DNA of 64,000 nt from NCBI GenBank assembly GCA_900155405.1, contig LT700188.1, forward strand, positions 682,001 to 746,000. The letters run 5' to 3'. This DNA is from Negativicoccus massiliensis. Its GTDB lineage: Bacteria; Bacillota; Negativicutes; Veillonellales; Negativicoccaceae. Every line of letters starts with the position of its first letter. The stretch's first letter is position 1. A program made the position numbers and the translations under genes. Below, piece after piece: positions 10,559-19,780 of the stretch. A model generated the notes under the pieces. The model searched no databases and was not told the origin of the DNA. It saw nothing but the letters and a program-made list of their open reading frames with translations.

Positions 10559-10583
10559 CATGAAACAATATTCATGGTACACT
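10555..10583 (+). promoter_or_regulatory. promoter of rpsD
   Basis: TTGACA (10555-10560), 17-bp spacer, TACACT (10578-10583). The -35 box overlaps the stop codon of the decarboxylase gene. Confidence 0.75.
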
Positions 10584-10632
10584 TGTAAAGCTTGTAAACA
10601 AGCTATTGCCAAATTTGTAAAGGAGTGATTGC

Positions 10633-11226
10633 ATGGCAACAAATCGGAACGCACGTTTTAAGGCGAGCCGACGGTTTGACCTCAACATCTACGGTCATCC
10701 GAAAGCGTTAAAACGGCAGTCCAAAGAGCGCCGCCCGCGTAAAATCTCGGAATACGGCACCCAGCTCTTGGAAAAACAGAAAGTGAAAGCTATCTACAAT
10801 TTATTGGAACGTCAGTTCTACCGTTACTACGTCAAAGCGCGTAAAATGGAAGGCATCGTCGGTGAAAACCTTCTCTTCCTCCTCGAAAGCCGCCTGGACA
10901 ACCTCGTCTATCGCATCGGCTTCGCGCGTTCGATCCGTCAGGCTCGCCAGATGGTGAACCACGGTTTGATCCTCGTTGACGGCAAACGCGTTGACATCCC
11001 GTCGTATAACGTAACCCCGGGTCAGGTCATTTCGTTGAAAGAAGATCAACGTGCCAATGAAATGTTCAAAGGCAGCTTCCAGGAAGTTCGTTCCTTCGAG
11101 CTGCCTTATATAGAAAAGAACTTCGACAAATGGGAAGGCACTTACACCCGTCTCCCGCTGCGTGAAGAATTGCCGTTCGCGAACGACATCAACGAAACGC
11201 TCATCGTCGAATTGTACAACAAGTAA
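10633..11226 (+). CDS. rpsD: 30S ribosomal protein S4
   Basis: 16S-binding assembly protein, 197 residues, with the usual N-terminal basic region and an S4 RNA-binding domain ([15 protein letters not shown]...[21 protein letters not shown]). It is a monocistronic unit with its own promoter and terminator. The N-terminal zinc Cys cluster of some S4 proteins is absent, so this is the zinc-free form. Confidence 0.97.
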   Translation: MATNRNARFKASRRFDLNIYGHPKALKRQSKERRPRKISEYGTQLLEKQKVKAIYNLLERQFYRYYVKARKMEGIVGENLLFLLESRLDNLVYRIGFARSIRQARQMVNHGLILVDGKRVDIPSYNVTPGQVISLKEDQRANEMFKGSFQEVRSFELPYIEKNFDKWEGTYTRLPLREELPFANDINETLIVELYNK

Positions 11227-11235
11227 GAATTTGCA

Positions 11236-11264
11236 AAACCTCCCTTGCAAAGGGAGGTTTTTTA
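11236..11264 (+). terminator. terminator of rpsD
   Basis: AACCTCCCTT/AAGGGAGGTT hairpin followed by a T-run. Confidence 0.85.
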
Positions 11265-11363
11265 TTGTTGACGGCATATTTTCCTCTTCTTGATTTGCAA
11301 TTTATAAAAGATGCCATTAATGGTATAATAAATAGAAATGTGAATAATTAAAAGGAGGCATTT

Positions 11364-13430
11364 ATGCGACATTCGAGCGCGCGCGCAAGGAAACGGAAAA
11401 AGCGCGGTGCAAATAAAAGTACGCTCATTATCGCCGCGATTATCGCGCTGGTCATTTTTCTGGGCGCCGGTTGCGGATTTATCGGCGCTACCATCAGCAA
11501 TTTGCCCGATGTGCAGCAAACGGATACGCCGGCGGCGTCATCGCAGGTTTTTGACATCAAAGGTCGCCTGATTACGACCATTCATGCGGAGGAAAATCGG
11601 TTACCGGTTTCGCTAGATCAGGTCCCCGAGAATTTGCAGCATGCCTTTTTGGCCGCGGAAGATATCCGTTTTTATGATCATCACGGCATCGATCCCCGCG
11701 GCATCATGCGCGCGATCTTTGCCAACATCACGCACAACGGCATCGCGCAAGGCGGCAGTACCATTACGCAACAGCTGGCCCGCAACGCGTTTTTGACGCA
11801 AAATCGCACCTTGGAACGTAAATTCCAGGAGGCGATTTTGGCGTTGCAAATTGAACGCGAATACACCAAACCCGAAATCTTGGAAATGTACATGAACCAA
11901 ATTTATTTCGGTGAAGGCGCCTACGGGATTCAGACCGCGGCTAATATTTATTTCGGTAAAACGGTAAGCGAACTGGATTTGGCGCAATGCGCTCTCCTGG
12001 CCGGTTTACCGCAAAGTCCGAACTACTACTCCCCCTTCAGCAATTTGGAAGCGGCGAAAATACGACAGGCTACGGTCTTGAATCAGATGGCCAAGTACGG
12101 CTTCATCTCGCAAGAAGACGCGGACGCCGCCAAGGCGGCCGATTTGGGCTTGCGCTCACAGGAAAGCCTGAAACAGATTCGCGGCTCCCGCGCGTCCTAT
12201 TTCATCAGCTACATCGAGCAGATAATCAGCGACAAGTACGATGCGGAAGCGCTTTATAAAGAAGGCTTGAAAATTTACACGACGTTGGATCTGGATATGC
12301 AGGAAGCGGCGGAACGTTCGTTAGAAGCGAACCTGCCCGACTTCTACACCGATGCCAACGGCTTGCAGCAACCGCAAGGCGCGATCGTCGCCATCGATCC
12401 TCACAACGGCCATATTTTAGCGATGGTCGGCGGACGCGGCACGGACCATTTCAATCGCGCCACTCAGGCGGTGCGCCAGCCGGGCTCGGCATTTAAGCCC
12501 TTCGTCTACATCAGTGCCGTGGAAAAAGGCATGACCCCGGGCACGATCGTCGACGACTCACCGATCACCATCGCCGGCTGGAGTCCGCAAAACTACAGCC
12601 GTACATTCAGCGGTAAAATGACATTACGTCAGGCCTTGATGAATTCCGTCAATGTGCCGGCCGTCAAGATCGCGCAGGAAGTCGGCATGCATAATATCCT
12701 CGCCAACGCGGAAAACATGGGCATCAGTACGCTCGTCTTCAAGGGCGGCAACAATGATGAGAACCTGGCCGCCGCCTTGGGCGGTTTAACGCAAGGCGTC
12801 ACTCCTCTCGACATGGCCTCGGCGTACGGCGTATTAGCCAACAGCGGGGTGCACATGGAACCGCTGGCGATCATTCGAATTGTGGATCGCAACGGTAATG
12901 TATTGGAGGAAAATACCGCCAAAGGCACGCAGGTCATCAGTCAAAAAACGGCGTACATCGTTACGAATATGCTCGAATCCGCCGTCTTGCACGGCACGGG
13001 CGGCAACGCGTACATCGGTCGTCCCATGGCCGGTAAAACCGGTACGACGGACGACACTAAAGACGCGTGGTTTGTCGGCTATACGCCGGACGTCGCCGCG
13101 GCCGTTTGGATGGGCGATGACTTTGACGGAACCTTACAGGGATTGACGGGCGGTACCGTTCCGGCAGCCATCTGGCGCGACTTCATGCACGCGGCCGTCG
13201 CCGATATGCCGGCCAATCATTTCCCGACGCCGGCGGGTGTCGAGGGAATCGCCGCGGAAGGTTTTTACCAGCCGGCCTCGGAATCTGACAAAAAAGACGA
13301 AGATAAAGACAAGAAGGATAAAGACGGCAAAAAGGAAGATAAAAAATCATCCGCTAAGAGTGATAACGACGACGATGATAAAACACCGGAACGCGTGCCC
13401 GGCAAAGTGAAAGGCGCGGGCAACGAGTAA
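11364..13430 (+). CDS. class A penicillin-binding protein (PBP1A family)
   Basis: Bifunctional peptidoglycan synthase of the inner membrane. A short basic cytoplasmic tail precedes one membrane segment (about residues 21-43). The glycosyltransferase-51 domain follows, with AAEDIRFYDHHGID and GGSTITQQLARN. The transpeptidase domain has GSAFKPF (Ser375 and Lys378 of SxxK), SVN and GKTGTT (Lys558). The last 40 residues are a Lys/Asp-rich low-complexity tail ending in VPGKVKGAGNE. Length 688 is typical. It stands alone between rpsD and the nrd genes; an AAAGGAGG site precedes the ATG. Confidence 0.95.
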   Translation: MRHSSARARKRKKRGANKSTLIIAAIIALVIFLGAGCGFIGATISNLPDVQQTDTPAASSQVFDIKGRLITTIHAEENRLPVSLDQVPENLQHAFLAAEDIRFYDHHGIDPRGIMRAIFANITHNGIAQGGSTITQQLARNAFLTQNRTLERKFQEAILALQIEREYTKPEILEMYMNQIYFGEGAYGIQTAANIYFGKTVSELDLAQCALLAGLPQSPNYYSPFSNLEAAKIRQATVLNQMAKYGFISQEDADAAKAADLGLRSQESLKQIRGSRASYFISYIEQIISDKYDAEALYKEGLKIYTTLDLDMQEAAERSLEANLPDFYTDANGLQQPQGAIVAIDPHNGHILAMVGGRGTDHFNRATQAVRQPGSAFKPFVYISAVEKGMTPGTIVDDSPITIAGWSPQNYSRTFSGKMTLRQALMNSVNVPAVKIAQEVGMHNILANAENMGISTLVFKGGNNDENLAAALGGLTQGVTPLDMASAYGVLANSGVHMEPLAIIRIVDRNGNVLEENTAKGTQVISQKTAYIVTNMLESAVLHGTGGNAYIGRPMAGKTGTTDDTKDAWFVGYTPDVAAAVWMGDDFDGTLQGLTGGTVPAAIWRDFMHAAVADMPANHFPTPAGVEGIAAEGFYQPASESDKKDEDKDKKDKDGKKEDKKSSAKSDNDDDDKTPERVPGKVKGAGNE

Positions 13431-13494
13431 AAAACTTTTCTTGAAGAGTTCATTAAATCGGTCGTTTTATATCAACCGGTCTTTTGCGAGCAAG

Positions 13495-13529
13495 AAAAAA
13501 AGGCGCTATTTTTCAATAGCGCCTTTTTT
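13495..13529 (+). terminator. terminator of the PBP gene
   Basis: AGGCGCTATT/AATAGCGCCT hairpin with TTTC loop and seven T residues. Confidence 0.85.
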
Positions 13530-13760
13530 GATCTAGTATCCTATCGCACGTTTCCAACTAGAATATATGGTTCGTGCCACCATTCTATGCGCGTTTATTA
13601 TAGCACAAAGAAGGTAAGGGACAAACTGTTATTTAATGATCCTCAAAAACTTTTTGATTCGCTGCGTTTTTGCGCTTTATCAATAAAGCGCTTGAAAAGC
13701 GTAAATTCACTCGTATCGCTCAGCGACTTCTTATGATCCGGATATTTTTATTTTTGCAAC
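13530..13760. other. gene-free stretch with hairpins
   Basis: No coding potential was seen between the PBP and nrdG terminators. It holds a TAGAAT...ATTCTA hairpin at about 13559-13588 with an inner GG/CC step, and a near-perfect GCGCTTTAT/ATAAAGCGC inverted repeat at about 13673-13692. Neither has a T-run, and no promoter is convincing. Confidence 0.4.
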
Positions 13761-13786
13761 AAAAAGACGGCTTTCGCCGTCTTTTT
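13761..13786 (-). terminator. terminator of nrdD-nrdG
   Basis: AGACGGC/GCCGTCT hairpin flanked by A- and T-runs directly after the nrdG stop. Confidence 0.85.
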
Positions 13787-13788
13787 GA

Positions 13789-14325
13789 TTAGGTATCCGC
13801 TGTCGTCGTAATCGGACGATGCGTATGTATATCCTGATGCAATACTACTTTTCCTTGCAAAAGAGATTCTCCGATCGCGATGACGCGCTGATTTGACGAG
13901 CCGCGGAAACGCAACGCGGGATCGCGTAACGCGTCCACAAAGCGCCCGTCAACGAGCACGTCACACAGACGCAGGAGCGATAAACGAACGGGATCGCTGA
14001 TAATCTCTTCCCATGTGTAGCCGGAATACACCCAAATGTTTTTTTGCGGCTGGGCCGCCCGCACAGCGCGCACGACCTCGATCAGTCCCTCGACATTTTG
14101 CATGGGCTCGCCGCCCAAAAGCGTCAAGCCCGCTACATTCGGGTCATTGATGTAGTCGACCACCGTCGCGGTTTCCTTATCGGTCCAAAGGTTACCGGCC
14201 TGAAAATTCTGGTATTCGACGTTGAAGCAATTCGGACAATTGTGAGTGCAGCCCGTGACAAAAATACTCGTCCGAATGCCTTCACCGTTGGCGATATCGT
14301 ATTGCCGGATTTGTCCGTAACGCAT
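13789..14325 (-). CDS. nrdG: anaerobic ribonucleotide reductase activating protein (radical SAM)
   Basis: Generates the glycyl radical on NrdD using S-adenosylmethionine and a 4Fe-4S cluster. The 178-residue product has the radical-SAM motif C-THN-C-PN-C (CX3CX2C), LLGGEPM, and NIWVYSGYTWEE. The ATG at 14325 (MRYGQIRQYD) is preferred; the longer frame starting at 14394 would overlap nrdD and lacks conservation. It follows nrdD by 7 bp, so one transcript supplies enzyme and activase. Strictly an anaerobic system. Confidence 0.95.
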   Translation of the reverse strand: MRYGQIRQYDIANGEGIRTSIFVTGCTHNCPNCFNVEYQNFQAGNLWTDKETATVVDYINDPNVAGLTLLGGEPMQNVEGLIEVVRAVRAAQPQKNIWVYSGYTWEEIISDPVRLSLLRLCDVLVDGRFVDALRDPALRFRGSSNQRVIAIGESLLQGKVVLHQDIHTHRPITTTADT

Positions 14326-14332
14326 ACGTGCC

Positions 14333-16483
14333 TCAGATATGGAGGACGCGGTCGCGGATTTCTTTCGTGCGACCTTCGTTCCAGAAGTTTTCACCGAGGT
14401 AACCGCATGTCCGACGGATGACCGTCAACAGATTACGATCGGTGTTGTGGCAACGCGGGCATTCCCACTGGATATCGTCATTGACTTTGATTTCACCGTC
14501 AAATCCGCAAACATGGCAGTAGTCGGATTTGGTATTAAATTCCGCATAGCAGATGTTGTCATAAATGAAGTTCATCATCGTCAGTACCGCATCGACGTTA
14601 CCGCTCATATTCGGAATTTCCGCATACGAGATACAGCCGCCGGTCGAAAGTTTTTGGAATTCCGATTCAAAACGGAATTTGTCAAAGACGCTGATCGGTT
14701 CGCGTACGTCCACATGGTAGCTGTTGGTGTAGTAACCTTTATCCGTAATGTCTTCGATTTCGCCGAAACGCGCGCGGTCAATGGACGAGAAACGGTTGGT
14801 CAGGCTTTCCGCCGGCGTGCCGTACAGAGAGAATCCCAAGCCGGTCTGTTCCTGCCATGTATCGACCGCTTCGCGCAGACGGCGCATCAGACGCGCGGCG
14901 AACGCGTGACCTTTTTCGCCGGTATGCGATTCACCGGTGATGAGTTTAGTCGCTTCATACACGCCGATGTAGCCGAGGGAAAGCGTGGAATACGTATTCT
15001 GCAAGTACGGATAAATCTTTTCGCCCGGTTTGAGGCGGGCAATCGCGCCATACTGCCAATGAATCGGCGACACGTCGCTCACGACATCTTTCAAGAAATC
15101 ATAGCGCAACATCAATGCTTTGTAGCAAAGTTGCAGGCGTTTTTCCAAAATTTCAAAGAACTTTTCTTCCGAATGCTCCGCCAAAATACCGATCTGCGGC
15201 AAGTTCAGCGAAACGACGCCCTGATTGAAGCGGCCGTCCCAAACGTATTCGCCTTTTTCGTTTTTATACGGGCGCAGGAAGGAGCGGCAACCCATCGGCG
15301 AAAATACATTGCCTTCATAATTTTCGCGCATCTTTTTGGCGGAGATATAGTCCGGATACATGCGTTTCGCGGTGCATTTCGCCGCGAGTTCCGTGAGGTA
15401 GTAGTACGGCGCGTCCGGCGTGATATTGTGTTCATCGAGCACGTAAACGAGTTTCGGGAATGCCGGTGTGATGTAGACATTCTGCTCGTTTTTGACGCCT
15501 TCTAAACGCTGCGCCAAAATTTCTTCCGTGATCATCGCCGCTTCTTTGGCGTATTCGTAATCCGGTTGGAAATACATGCACAGCGTAACGAACGGTGCCT
15601 GGCCGTTGGTCGTCATCAAGGTATTGATCTGGTACTGGATCGTCTGAATGCCGTCTTTTACTTCTTTACGGGTACGTTTCCAGGCAATCGCTTCCGCTTT
15701 CTCCTGATCCGGTTCCATTTCATAAATGTCGCGCTGCTCTTCGAGCACGCTCTTGAGAATTTTATTGAACGATTTACGCACGAAAGGCGCCAGAATCCGA
15801 TCGATGCCGTTGATGCTCTGTCCGCCGTACTGGCCGCTGGCGACCTGCGCAATAATCTGCGTCGTTACCGTACAGGCGACTTGGAACGATTTCGGCGAGT
15901 CGATCTTTTTCCCGTTGATGACGGTGCCGTTGGTAAGCATGTCTTCCAAATTGATCAGACAGCAATTGAACATCGGCTGAATGATGTAGTCCATGTCATG
16001 GAAGTGAATCGCGCCGCTGTCATGCGCCTGCACGATATCGGCGGGAATCAGTTTGCGGCGGGCGATATCTTTCGATACTTCGCCGGCGATCAAATCGCGC
16101 TGCGTCGAGACGACATGCGCGTCTTTGTTGGAGTTTTCATCCAAGACGGCGATATTGCTTTTATTTAATAAACCGAAAATACTTTCATCGGTCGTATTTT
16201 CATGACGTTTGAACGCCTGTACCGCTTTATAGTTTTCGTACGCACGAGCCGTTGCCGGATTGTGGTTCTCAATGAGCTTATAATAGACTTTATCTTCGAT
16301 TTCATAGATCGTTAAAGGCTTTTCCTGCTGACGCGCTTCCTGTTCGATTTCCCAGGCGATTTTGTCCGCCTGACCGATTTCATACACGCCGCTCGAGCTA
16401 TTCATTGCTTTTTCGATCGCGATCGTAATTTTCGACCTGTCAAAGACGGTTTTGCCGCCGTCGCGTTTGATGACTTCCAACAT
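14333..16483 (-). CDS. nrdD: anaerobic ribonucleoside-triphosphate reductase
   Basis: Reduces ribonucleoside triphosphates to deoxynucleotides without oxygen. The 716-residue protein starts with an ATP-cone allosteric domain (about residues 1-90, VIKRDGGKTVFDRSKI). The catalytic barrel follows (HFHDMDY, MGCRSFL). At the C-terminus are two CxxC pairs for zinc (CHVCGFDG, CPRCHN) and the glycyl-radical motif RRTCGYLG. First gene of the nrdDG operon. Candidate NrdR-like sites lie about 65-120 bp upstream. Confidence 0.97.
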   Translation of the reverse strand: MLEVIKRDGGKTVFDRSKITIAIEKAMNSSSGVYEIGQADKIAWEIEQEARQQEKPLTIYEIEDKVYYKLIENHNPATARAYENYKAVQAFKRHENTTDESIFGLLNKSNIAVLDENSNKDAHVVSTQRDLIAGEVSKDIARRKLIPADIVQAHDSGAIHFHDMDYIIQPMFNCCLINLEDMLTNGTVINGKKIDSPKSFQVACTVTTQIIAQVASGQYGGQSINGIDRILAPFVRKSFNKILKSVLEEQRDIYEMEPDQEKAEAIAWKRTRKEVKDGIQTIQYQINTLMTTNGQAPFVTLCMYFQPDYEYAKEAAMITEEILAQRLEGVKNEQNVYITPAFPKLVYVLDEHNITPDAPYYYLTELAAKCTAKRMYPDYISAKKMRENYEGNVFSPMGCRSFLRPYKNEKGEYVWDGRFNQGVVSLNLPQIGILAEHSEEKFFEILEKRLQLCYKALMLRYDFLKDVVSDVSPIHWQYGAIARLKPGEKIYPYLQNTYSTLSLGYIGVYEATKLITGESHTGEKGHAFAARLMRRLREAVDTWQEQTGLGFSLYGTPAESLTNRFSSIDRARFGEIEDITDKGYYTNSYHVDVREPISVFDKFRFESEFQKLSTGGCISYAEIPNMSGNVDAVLTMMNFIYDNICYAEFNTKSDYCHVCGFDGEIKVNDDIQWECPRCHNTDRNLLTVIRRTCGYLGENFWNEGRTKEIRDRVLHI

Positions 16484-16546
16484 AGTACCACTGCCTCCCT
16501 TACGTTTGATCGGCTTTTCACAAGCCGCCTCTTTAGATCTGAGTAT

Positions 16547-16601
16547 ACTACATATTGTAGTCTGAGCGCAATCCTAAAAACAGATTATTCAATATGTAGA
16601 A
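16547..16601 (-). promoter_or_regulatory. pair of ATATTG/CATATT-containing palindromes upstream of nrdD
   Basis: ACTACA-TAT-TGTAGT (16547-16561) and an imperfect TTCAATATGTAGAA (16588-16601) are about 40 bp centre to centre. Tandem AT-centred palindromes upstream of nrd genes suggest NrdR boxes, but the match to the NrdR consensus is poor. Confidence 0.3.
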
Positions 16602-16760
16602 CTCGACTAAAATCCCCTTCAAGCCCGAAACGGTCGCATTTTGCGCTACTCGAAACAGTCCTATACAAAAAACGCAAGGAGTCGTCTCTAAATTACTGTT
16701 TGACATTCATTCTTTCATAGTGCTATAATCAGCGTTAATCAACAACGAAATACACCACTT

Positions 16761-16860
16761 TTCATCCAGAGTGACCGAGGGACCGGCCCAATGACGTCGC
16801 GGCAACCATCTCCACACGGAGAACGGTGCCAATTCCGCGGGAGTGATCCCGAGAGATGAA
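16761..16860 (+). promoter_or_regulatory. SAM-I (S-box) riboswitch
   Basis: Binds S-adenosylmethionine and switches off metNIQ. The S-box landmarks are present in order: TTCATC closing stem, AGAGTGACCGAGGGA, CTGGCCC-like CCGGCCCAATGA, GCGGCAACC, GGTGCCAATTCC, and the closing GATGAA. A terminator follows directly, as in transcriptional S-boxes: high SAM favours termination. Confidence 0.95.
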
Positions 16861-16869
16861 GTCGACCGG

Positions 16870-16897
16870 CTCTTCATCTTTTGGTGAAGAGTTTTTT
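16870..16897 (+). terminator. riboswitch-controlled terminator
   Basis: CTCTTCA-tcttttgg-TGAAGAG hairpin plus six T residues; the 5' arm can also pair with the S-box closing stem, giving the switch. Confidence 0.85.
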
Positions 16898-16918
16898 AGT
16901 GGTTAAAGGAGTGAGAAA

Positions 16919-17962
16919 ATGATAGATTTGCGGCACATTAGCAAAGTATATCCCGGTCCGCAACCGGTGCACGCGATCAAGGATATCGACCTGCATATCC
17001 CCGAAGGCGAAATTTGCGGTATCATCGGCCTGTCCGGGGCCGGCAAGTCGACGCTGATTCGCTGTATCAACATGTTGGAAACGCCGACCGAAGGAGAAGT
17101 GTGGGTCGACGGTAAAAACCTGACGGCGATGAGCGAACAGGAATTACGTAACGAACGCAAACATATCGGCATGATCTTCCAGCATTTCAACTTGCTGAGT
17201 CATCGCACCGTCTATGAAAATATCGCGTTTCCGTTAGAACTCGCGGGGCTTTCCAAAGCGGAACAAAAAGAACGGATCGAGCCGATTTTGGAGCTCGTCG
17301 GTCTGACGCAACGCCGCGACAACTATCCCGCCCAACTTTCCGGCGGTCAAAAGCAGCGTGTCGGCATCGCCCGCGCGTTAGTTTCCCGACCGAAGGTGCT
17401 GCTTTGCGACGAAGCGACCAGCGCGCTCGACCCGCAGACCACCAAAGCGATCCTTGATCTTTTGAAAGATATCAATCGTCGCCTGCACCTGACCATCGTT
17501 TTGATCACGCATGAGATGCAGGTCATCAAAGAAATTTGCAACCACGTCGCCGTCATTGAAAACGGTCGCATCATCGAACAGGGCAGCGTGGCGGATCTTT
17601 TCACCGCGCCGAAAACGGCGACCACGCGCGAATTTGTCGGCTCCATTTTGAGCAATGACATTCCGGAAAACTTAAACTATCTGCATATTTCCCAAACACC
17701 GATTCCCGATGCCGATTTACTGGTTCGGTTATCTTTTATCGGCGACGTTACCGATGAGCCGTTGTTGGCGACATTGATTCGTCGGTTTGATCTCGAAGTC
17801 AGCATTCTCTACGCTACTATCGATTACATTCAGGACACCTCATTCGGTCGACTGATTGTGACGCTGGGCGGCAGTGAGGATCAAATGCAAGCCGCCTTGG
17901 CGTGGCTGCGCACGTGTCCCATTGAAAGCGAGGTGATCGGTTATGTCCCCGCAAATCGTTAG
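16919..17962 (+). CDS. metN: methionine ABC transporter ATP-binding protein
   Basis: Energises methionine uptake at the inner membrane. The 347 residues contain Walker A GLSGAGKST (about 38-46), the signature LSGGQKQR, Walker B VLLCDEATSALD, and a C-terminal NIL regulatory domain (about 255-347) that binds methionine and inhibits transport. An AAAGGAG site precedes the ATG. First gene of metNIQ under SAM riboswitch control; it overlaps metI by 20 bp. Confidence 0.96.
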   Translation: MIDLRHISKVYPGPQPVHAIKDIDLHIPEGEICGIIGLSGAGKSTLIRCINMLETPTEGEVWVDGKNLTAMSEQELRNERKHIGMIFQHFNLLSHRTVYENIAFPLELAGLSKAEQKERIEPILELVGLTQRRDNYPAQLSGGQKQRVGIARALVSRPKVLLCDEATSALDPQTTKAILDLLKDINRRLHLTIVLITHEMQVIKEICNHVAVIENGRIIEQGSVADLFTAPKTATTREFVGSILSNDIPENLNYLHISQTPIPDADLLVRLSFIGDVTDEPLLATLIRRFDLEVSILYATIDYIQDTSFGRLIVTLGGSEDQMQAALAWLRTCPIESEVIGYVPANR

Positions 17963-18596
17963 CCTCTTATGGCAGAGTTTAGGGGAAACGATGTACATGG
18001 TGGCCGTTTCCTCCTTTCTCTCGGCCTTCTTCGGGATTCCTCTCGGGGTCTTGTTGCTCGTTACCGATAAAGGTCATATTTTGGAAAACGCCGCGATTAA
18101 TAAACCGCTCGGCGCCGTCGTCAATATGCTGCGTTCGATCCCGTTTATTATTTTAATGGTCGCGATTATTCCTTTGACCCGCATTATCGCCGGTTCCTCG
18201 ATCGGCACGACCGCCGCGTGCGTACCCTTGACGCTCGCCGCAATTCCCTTTGCCGGGCGCCTGGTGGAAACGGCGCTGAAAGAAGTTCCGTTCGGCTTGG
18301 TGGAAGCCGCGCAATCGATGGGCGCTTCCCCTTTGCAAATCATCTATAAAGTGTTAATTCCCGAAGCGCTTCCGACCATCATCGACAGCATGACGAACGT
18401 CGTCGTCAATTTGATCAGCTACTCCGCGATGGCGGGCGCGATCGGCGGCGGCGGCTTGGGCGATCTCGCGATCCGCTACGGCTACCAGCGTTTCCGTCTT
18501 GATGTGATGCTCGCAACGATTGCGATTTTGGTCATCGTTGTCCAATTGATTCAAAGTCTGGGCAATTATTTAGCACGACGCGTGAATAAAAAATAA
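17943..18596 (+). CDS. metI: methionine ABC transporter permease
   Basis: Inner-membrane permease of MetNIQ, 217 residues and five predicted membrane segments. The EAA loop contacting MetN is visible as LVEAAQSMGASPLQIIYKVLIPEALP. The start lies inside metN, a usual sign of coupled translation. Confidence 0.96.
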   Translation: MSPQIVSLLWQSLGETMYMVAVSSFLSAFFGIPLGVLLLVTDKGHILENAAINKPLGAVVNMLRSIPFIILMVAIIPLTRIIAGSSIGTTAACVPLTLAAIPFAGRLVETALKEVPFGLVEAAQSMGASPLQIIYKVLIPEALPTIIDSMTNVVVNLISYSAMAGAIGGGGLGDLAIRYGYQRFRLDVMLATIAILVIVVQLIQSLGNYLARRVNKK

Positions 18597-18632
18597 ATCT
18601 GAAAATGAAATAGTGAAATGGGGTAATGTATT

Positions 18633-19430
18633 ATGAAACGACAATGGACCGTCTTATTTTTCCTGCTTTGCAGCCTGACCGTACTGGCCGGCTGCGGTAC
18701 CCCAAAAGAGCCGGCAAACGCTATGCTCGGCACCCAAGAACGACCGCTCATTGTCGGTGTAACGGCAGGACCGCAGGCGCAAATTTTAGAACAGGTCAAA
18801 ACAGTAGCCGCGCGTGACGGCTTCGTCATCAAAGTGGCGGAATTCACCGACTTTGTCACGCCGAATCAGGCGCTCGCCAATGGTGAAATTGATGCCAACG
18901 CGTACCAACACCAGCCGTACTTGAACCATTTCAATAAAAACAACGGCGACAAATTAGTCTCGATCGGCAAAACCGTACTCTTGCCGATGGCGCTCGACGC
19001 CCTTCCCGACGGTACGAAAGTAGCCATTCCGAACGACCCGACGAACGGCGGCCGCGCGCTCTTGCTGCTGCAGTCGGCCGGCCTGATTCAACTCGGCACG
19101 AATGATATCACCGTCACGGTCGCCGATGTTAAGGAAAATCCGCGTCATTTTGAATTTCTCGAAGTGGAAGCCGCGCAGGTGCCGCGCTCGTTAAATGACG
19201 TGGACGCCGCCGTAATTAATACGAACTACGCGCTCGAAGCGGGACTTTCCCCGGTTGCGGATGCGCGCTTTGTGGAAACGAAAGAATCGCCGTACGCTTG
19301 TGTGCTGGCCGTGCAAAAAGATGCGAAAACCGACACTGCGTATGCGAAATTGCTTTCCTACTACCAATCGGAACCCGTACGCGACTTTATTCACAAAGAA
19401 TTCAAAGGCGCGCTGGTACCGGCGTTCTGA
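18633..19430 (+). CDS. metQ: methionine-binding lipoprotein
   Basis: Substrate-binding component of MetNIQ, 265 residues. A signal peptide ends in a lipobox LAGC with the lipidated Cys21. The mature part has the NlpA/MetQ pattern: IVGVTAGPQAQILEQVK, EIDANAYQHQPYLNHFN, and DVDAAVINTNYALEAGL. In an outer-membraned cell it would sit in the periplasm. Confidence 0.96.
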   Translation: MKRQWTVLFFLLCSLTVLAGCGTPKEPANAMLGTQERPLIVGVTAGPQAQILEQVKTVAARDGFVIKVAEFTDFVTPNQALANGEIDANAYQHQPYLNHFNKNNGDKLVSIGKTVLLPMALDALPDGTKVAIPNDPTNGGRALLLLQSAGLIQLGTNDITVTVADVKENPRHFEFLEVEAAQVPRSLNDVDAAVINTNYALEAGLSPVADARFVETKESPYACVLAVQKDAKTDTAYAKLLSYYQSEPVRDFIHKEFKGALVPAF

Positions 19431-19514
19431 TTCGATATTTTCCTTTACAACTGAATGCAGCTGTGATAAAATACTACTGTTGCTAATAACGGAACTTGCA
19501 AGGAGGTGTAGATA

Positions 19515-19703
19515 ATGGCAAATTATTGCGAAGTTTGTGGTAAAGGTACGCAAACCGGTATGAACGTCAGCCACTCACATTTGAAAACGAAACGAACCTG
19601 GAAACCGAATATTCAACGTGTACGTGTTGTTCTCAACGGTCAAACCAAGCGACAGAACGTCTGCACTCGGTGCCTTCGTTCCGGCAAAGTGGAACGTCCT
19701 TAA
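19515..19703 (+). CDS. rpmB: 50S ribosomal protein L28
   Basis: Large-subunit protein of 62 residues. It has two Cys pairs (CEVC near residues 5-8, CTRC near the end), the zinc-binding form. Conserved NVSHSHLKTKRTWKPN core. Single gene with an AAGGAGGT ribosome binding site and its own terminator. Confidence 0.96.
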   Translation: MANYCEVCGKGTQTGMNVSHSHLKTKRTWKPNIQRVRVVLNGQTKRQNVCTRCLRSGKVERP

Positions 19704-19712
19704 GACAAACTG

Positions 19713-19737
19713 AAAACCGCCCTCGGGCGGTTTTTTT
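19713..19737 (+). terminator. terminator of rpmB
   Basis: ACCGCCC/GGGCGGT hairpin with TC loop and a T-run. Confidence 0.85.
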
Positions 19738-19756
19738 ATACATATTTCCAGACAAT

Positions 19757-19780
19757 AAAAGCCGCCCGAGGGCGGCTTTA
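19757..19780 (-). terminator. terminator of the dgt operon
   Basis: AAGCCGCCC/GGGCGGCTT hairpin with A- and T-runs; it overlaps the last codon region of dgt and faces the rpmB terminator. Confidence 0.75.

Noticed and set aside
14339-15505. A 388-codon plus-strand frame opposite nrdD
   Set aside because: Antisense shadow of nrdD; no ribosome binding site and no known domain.
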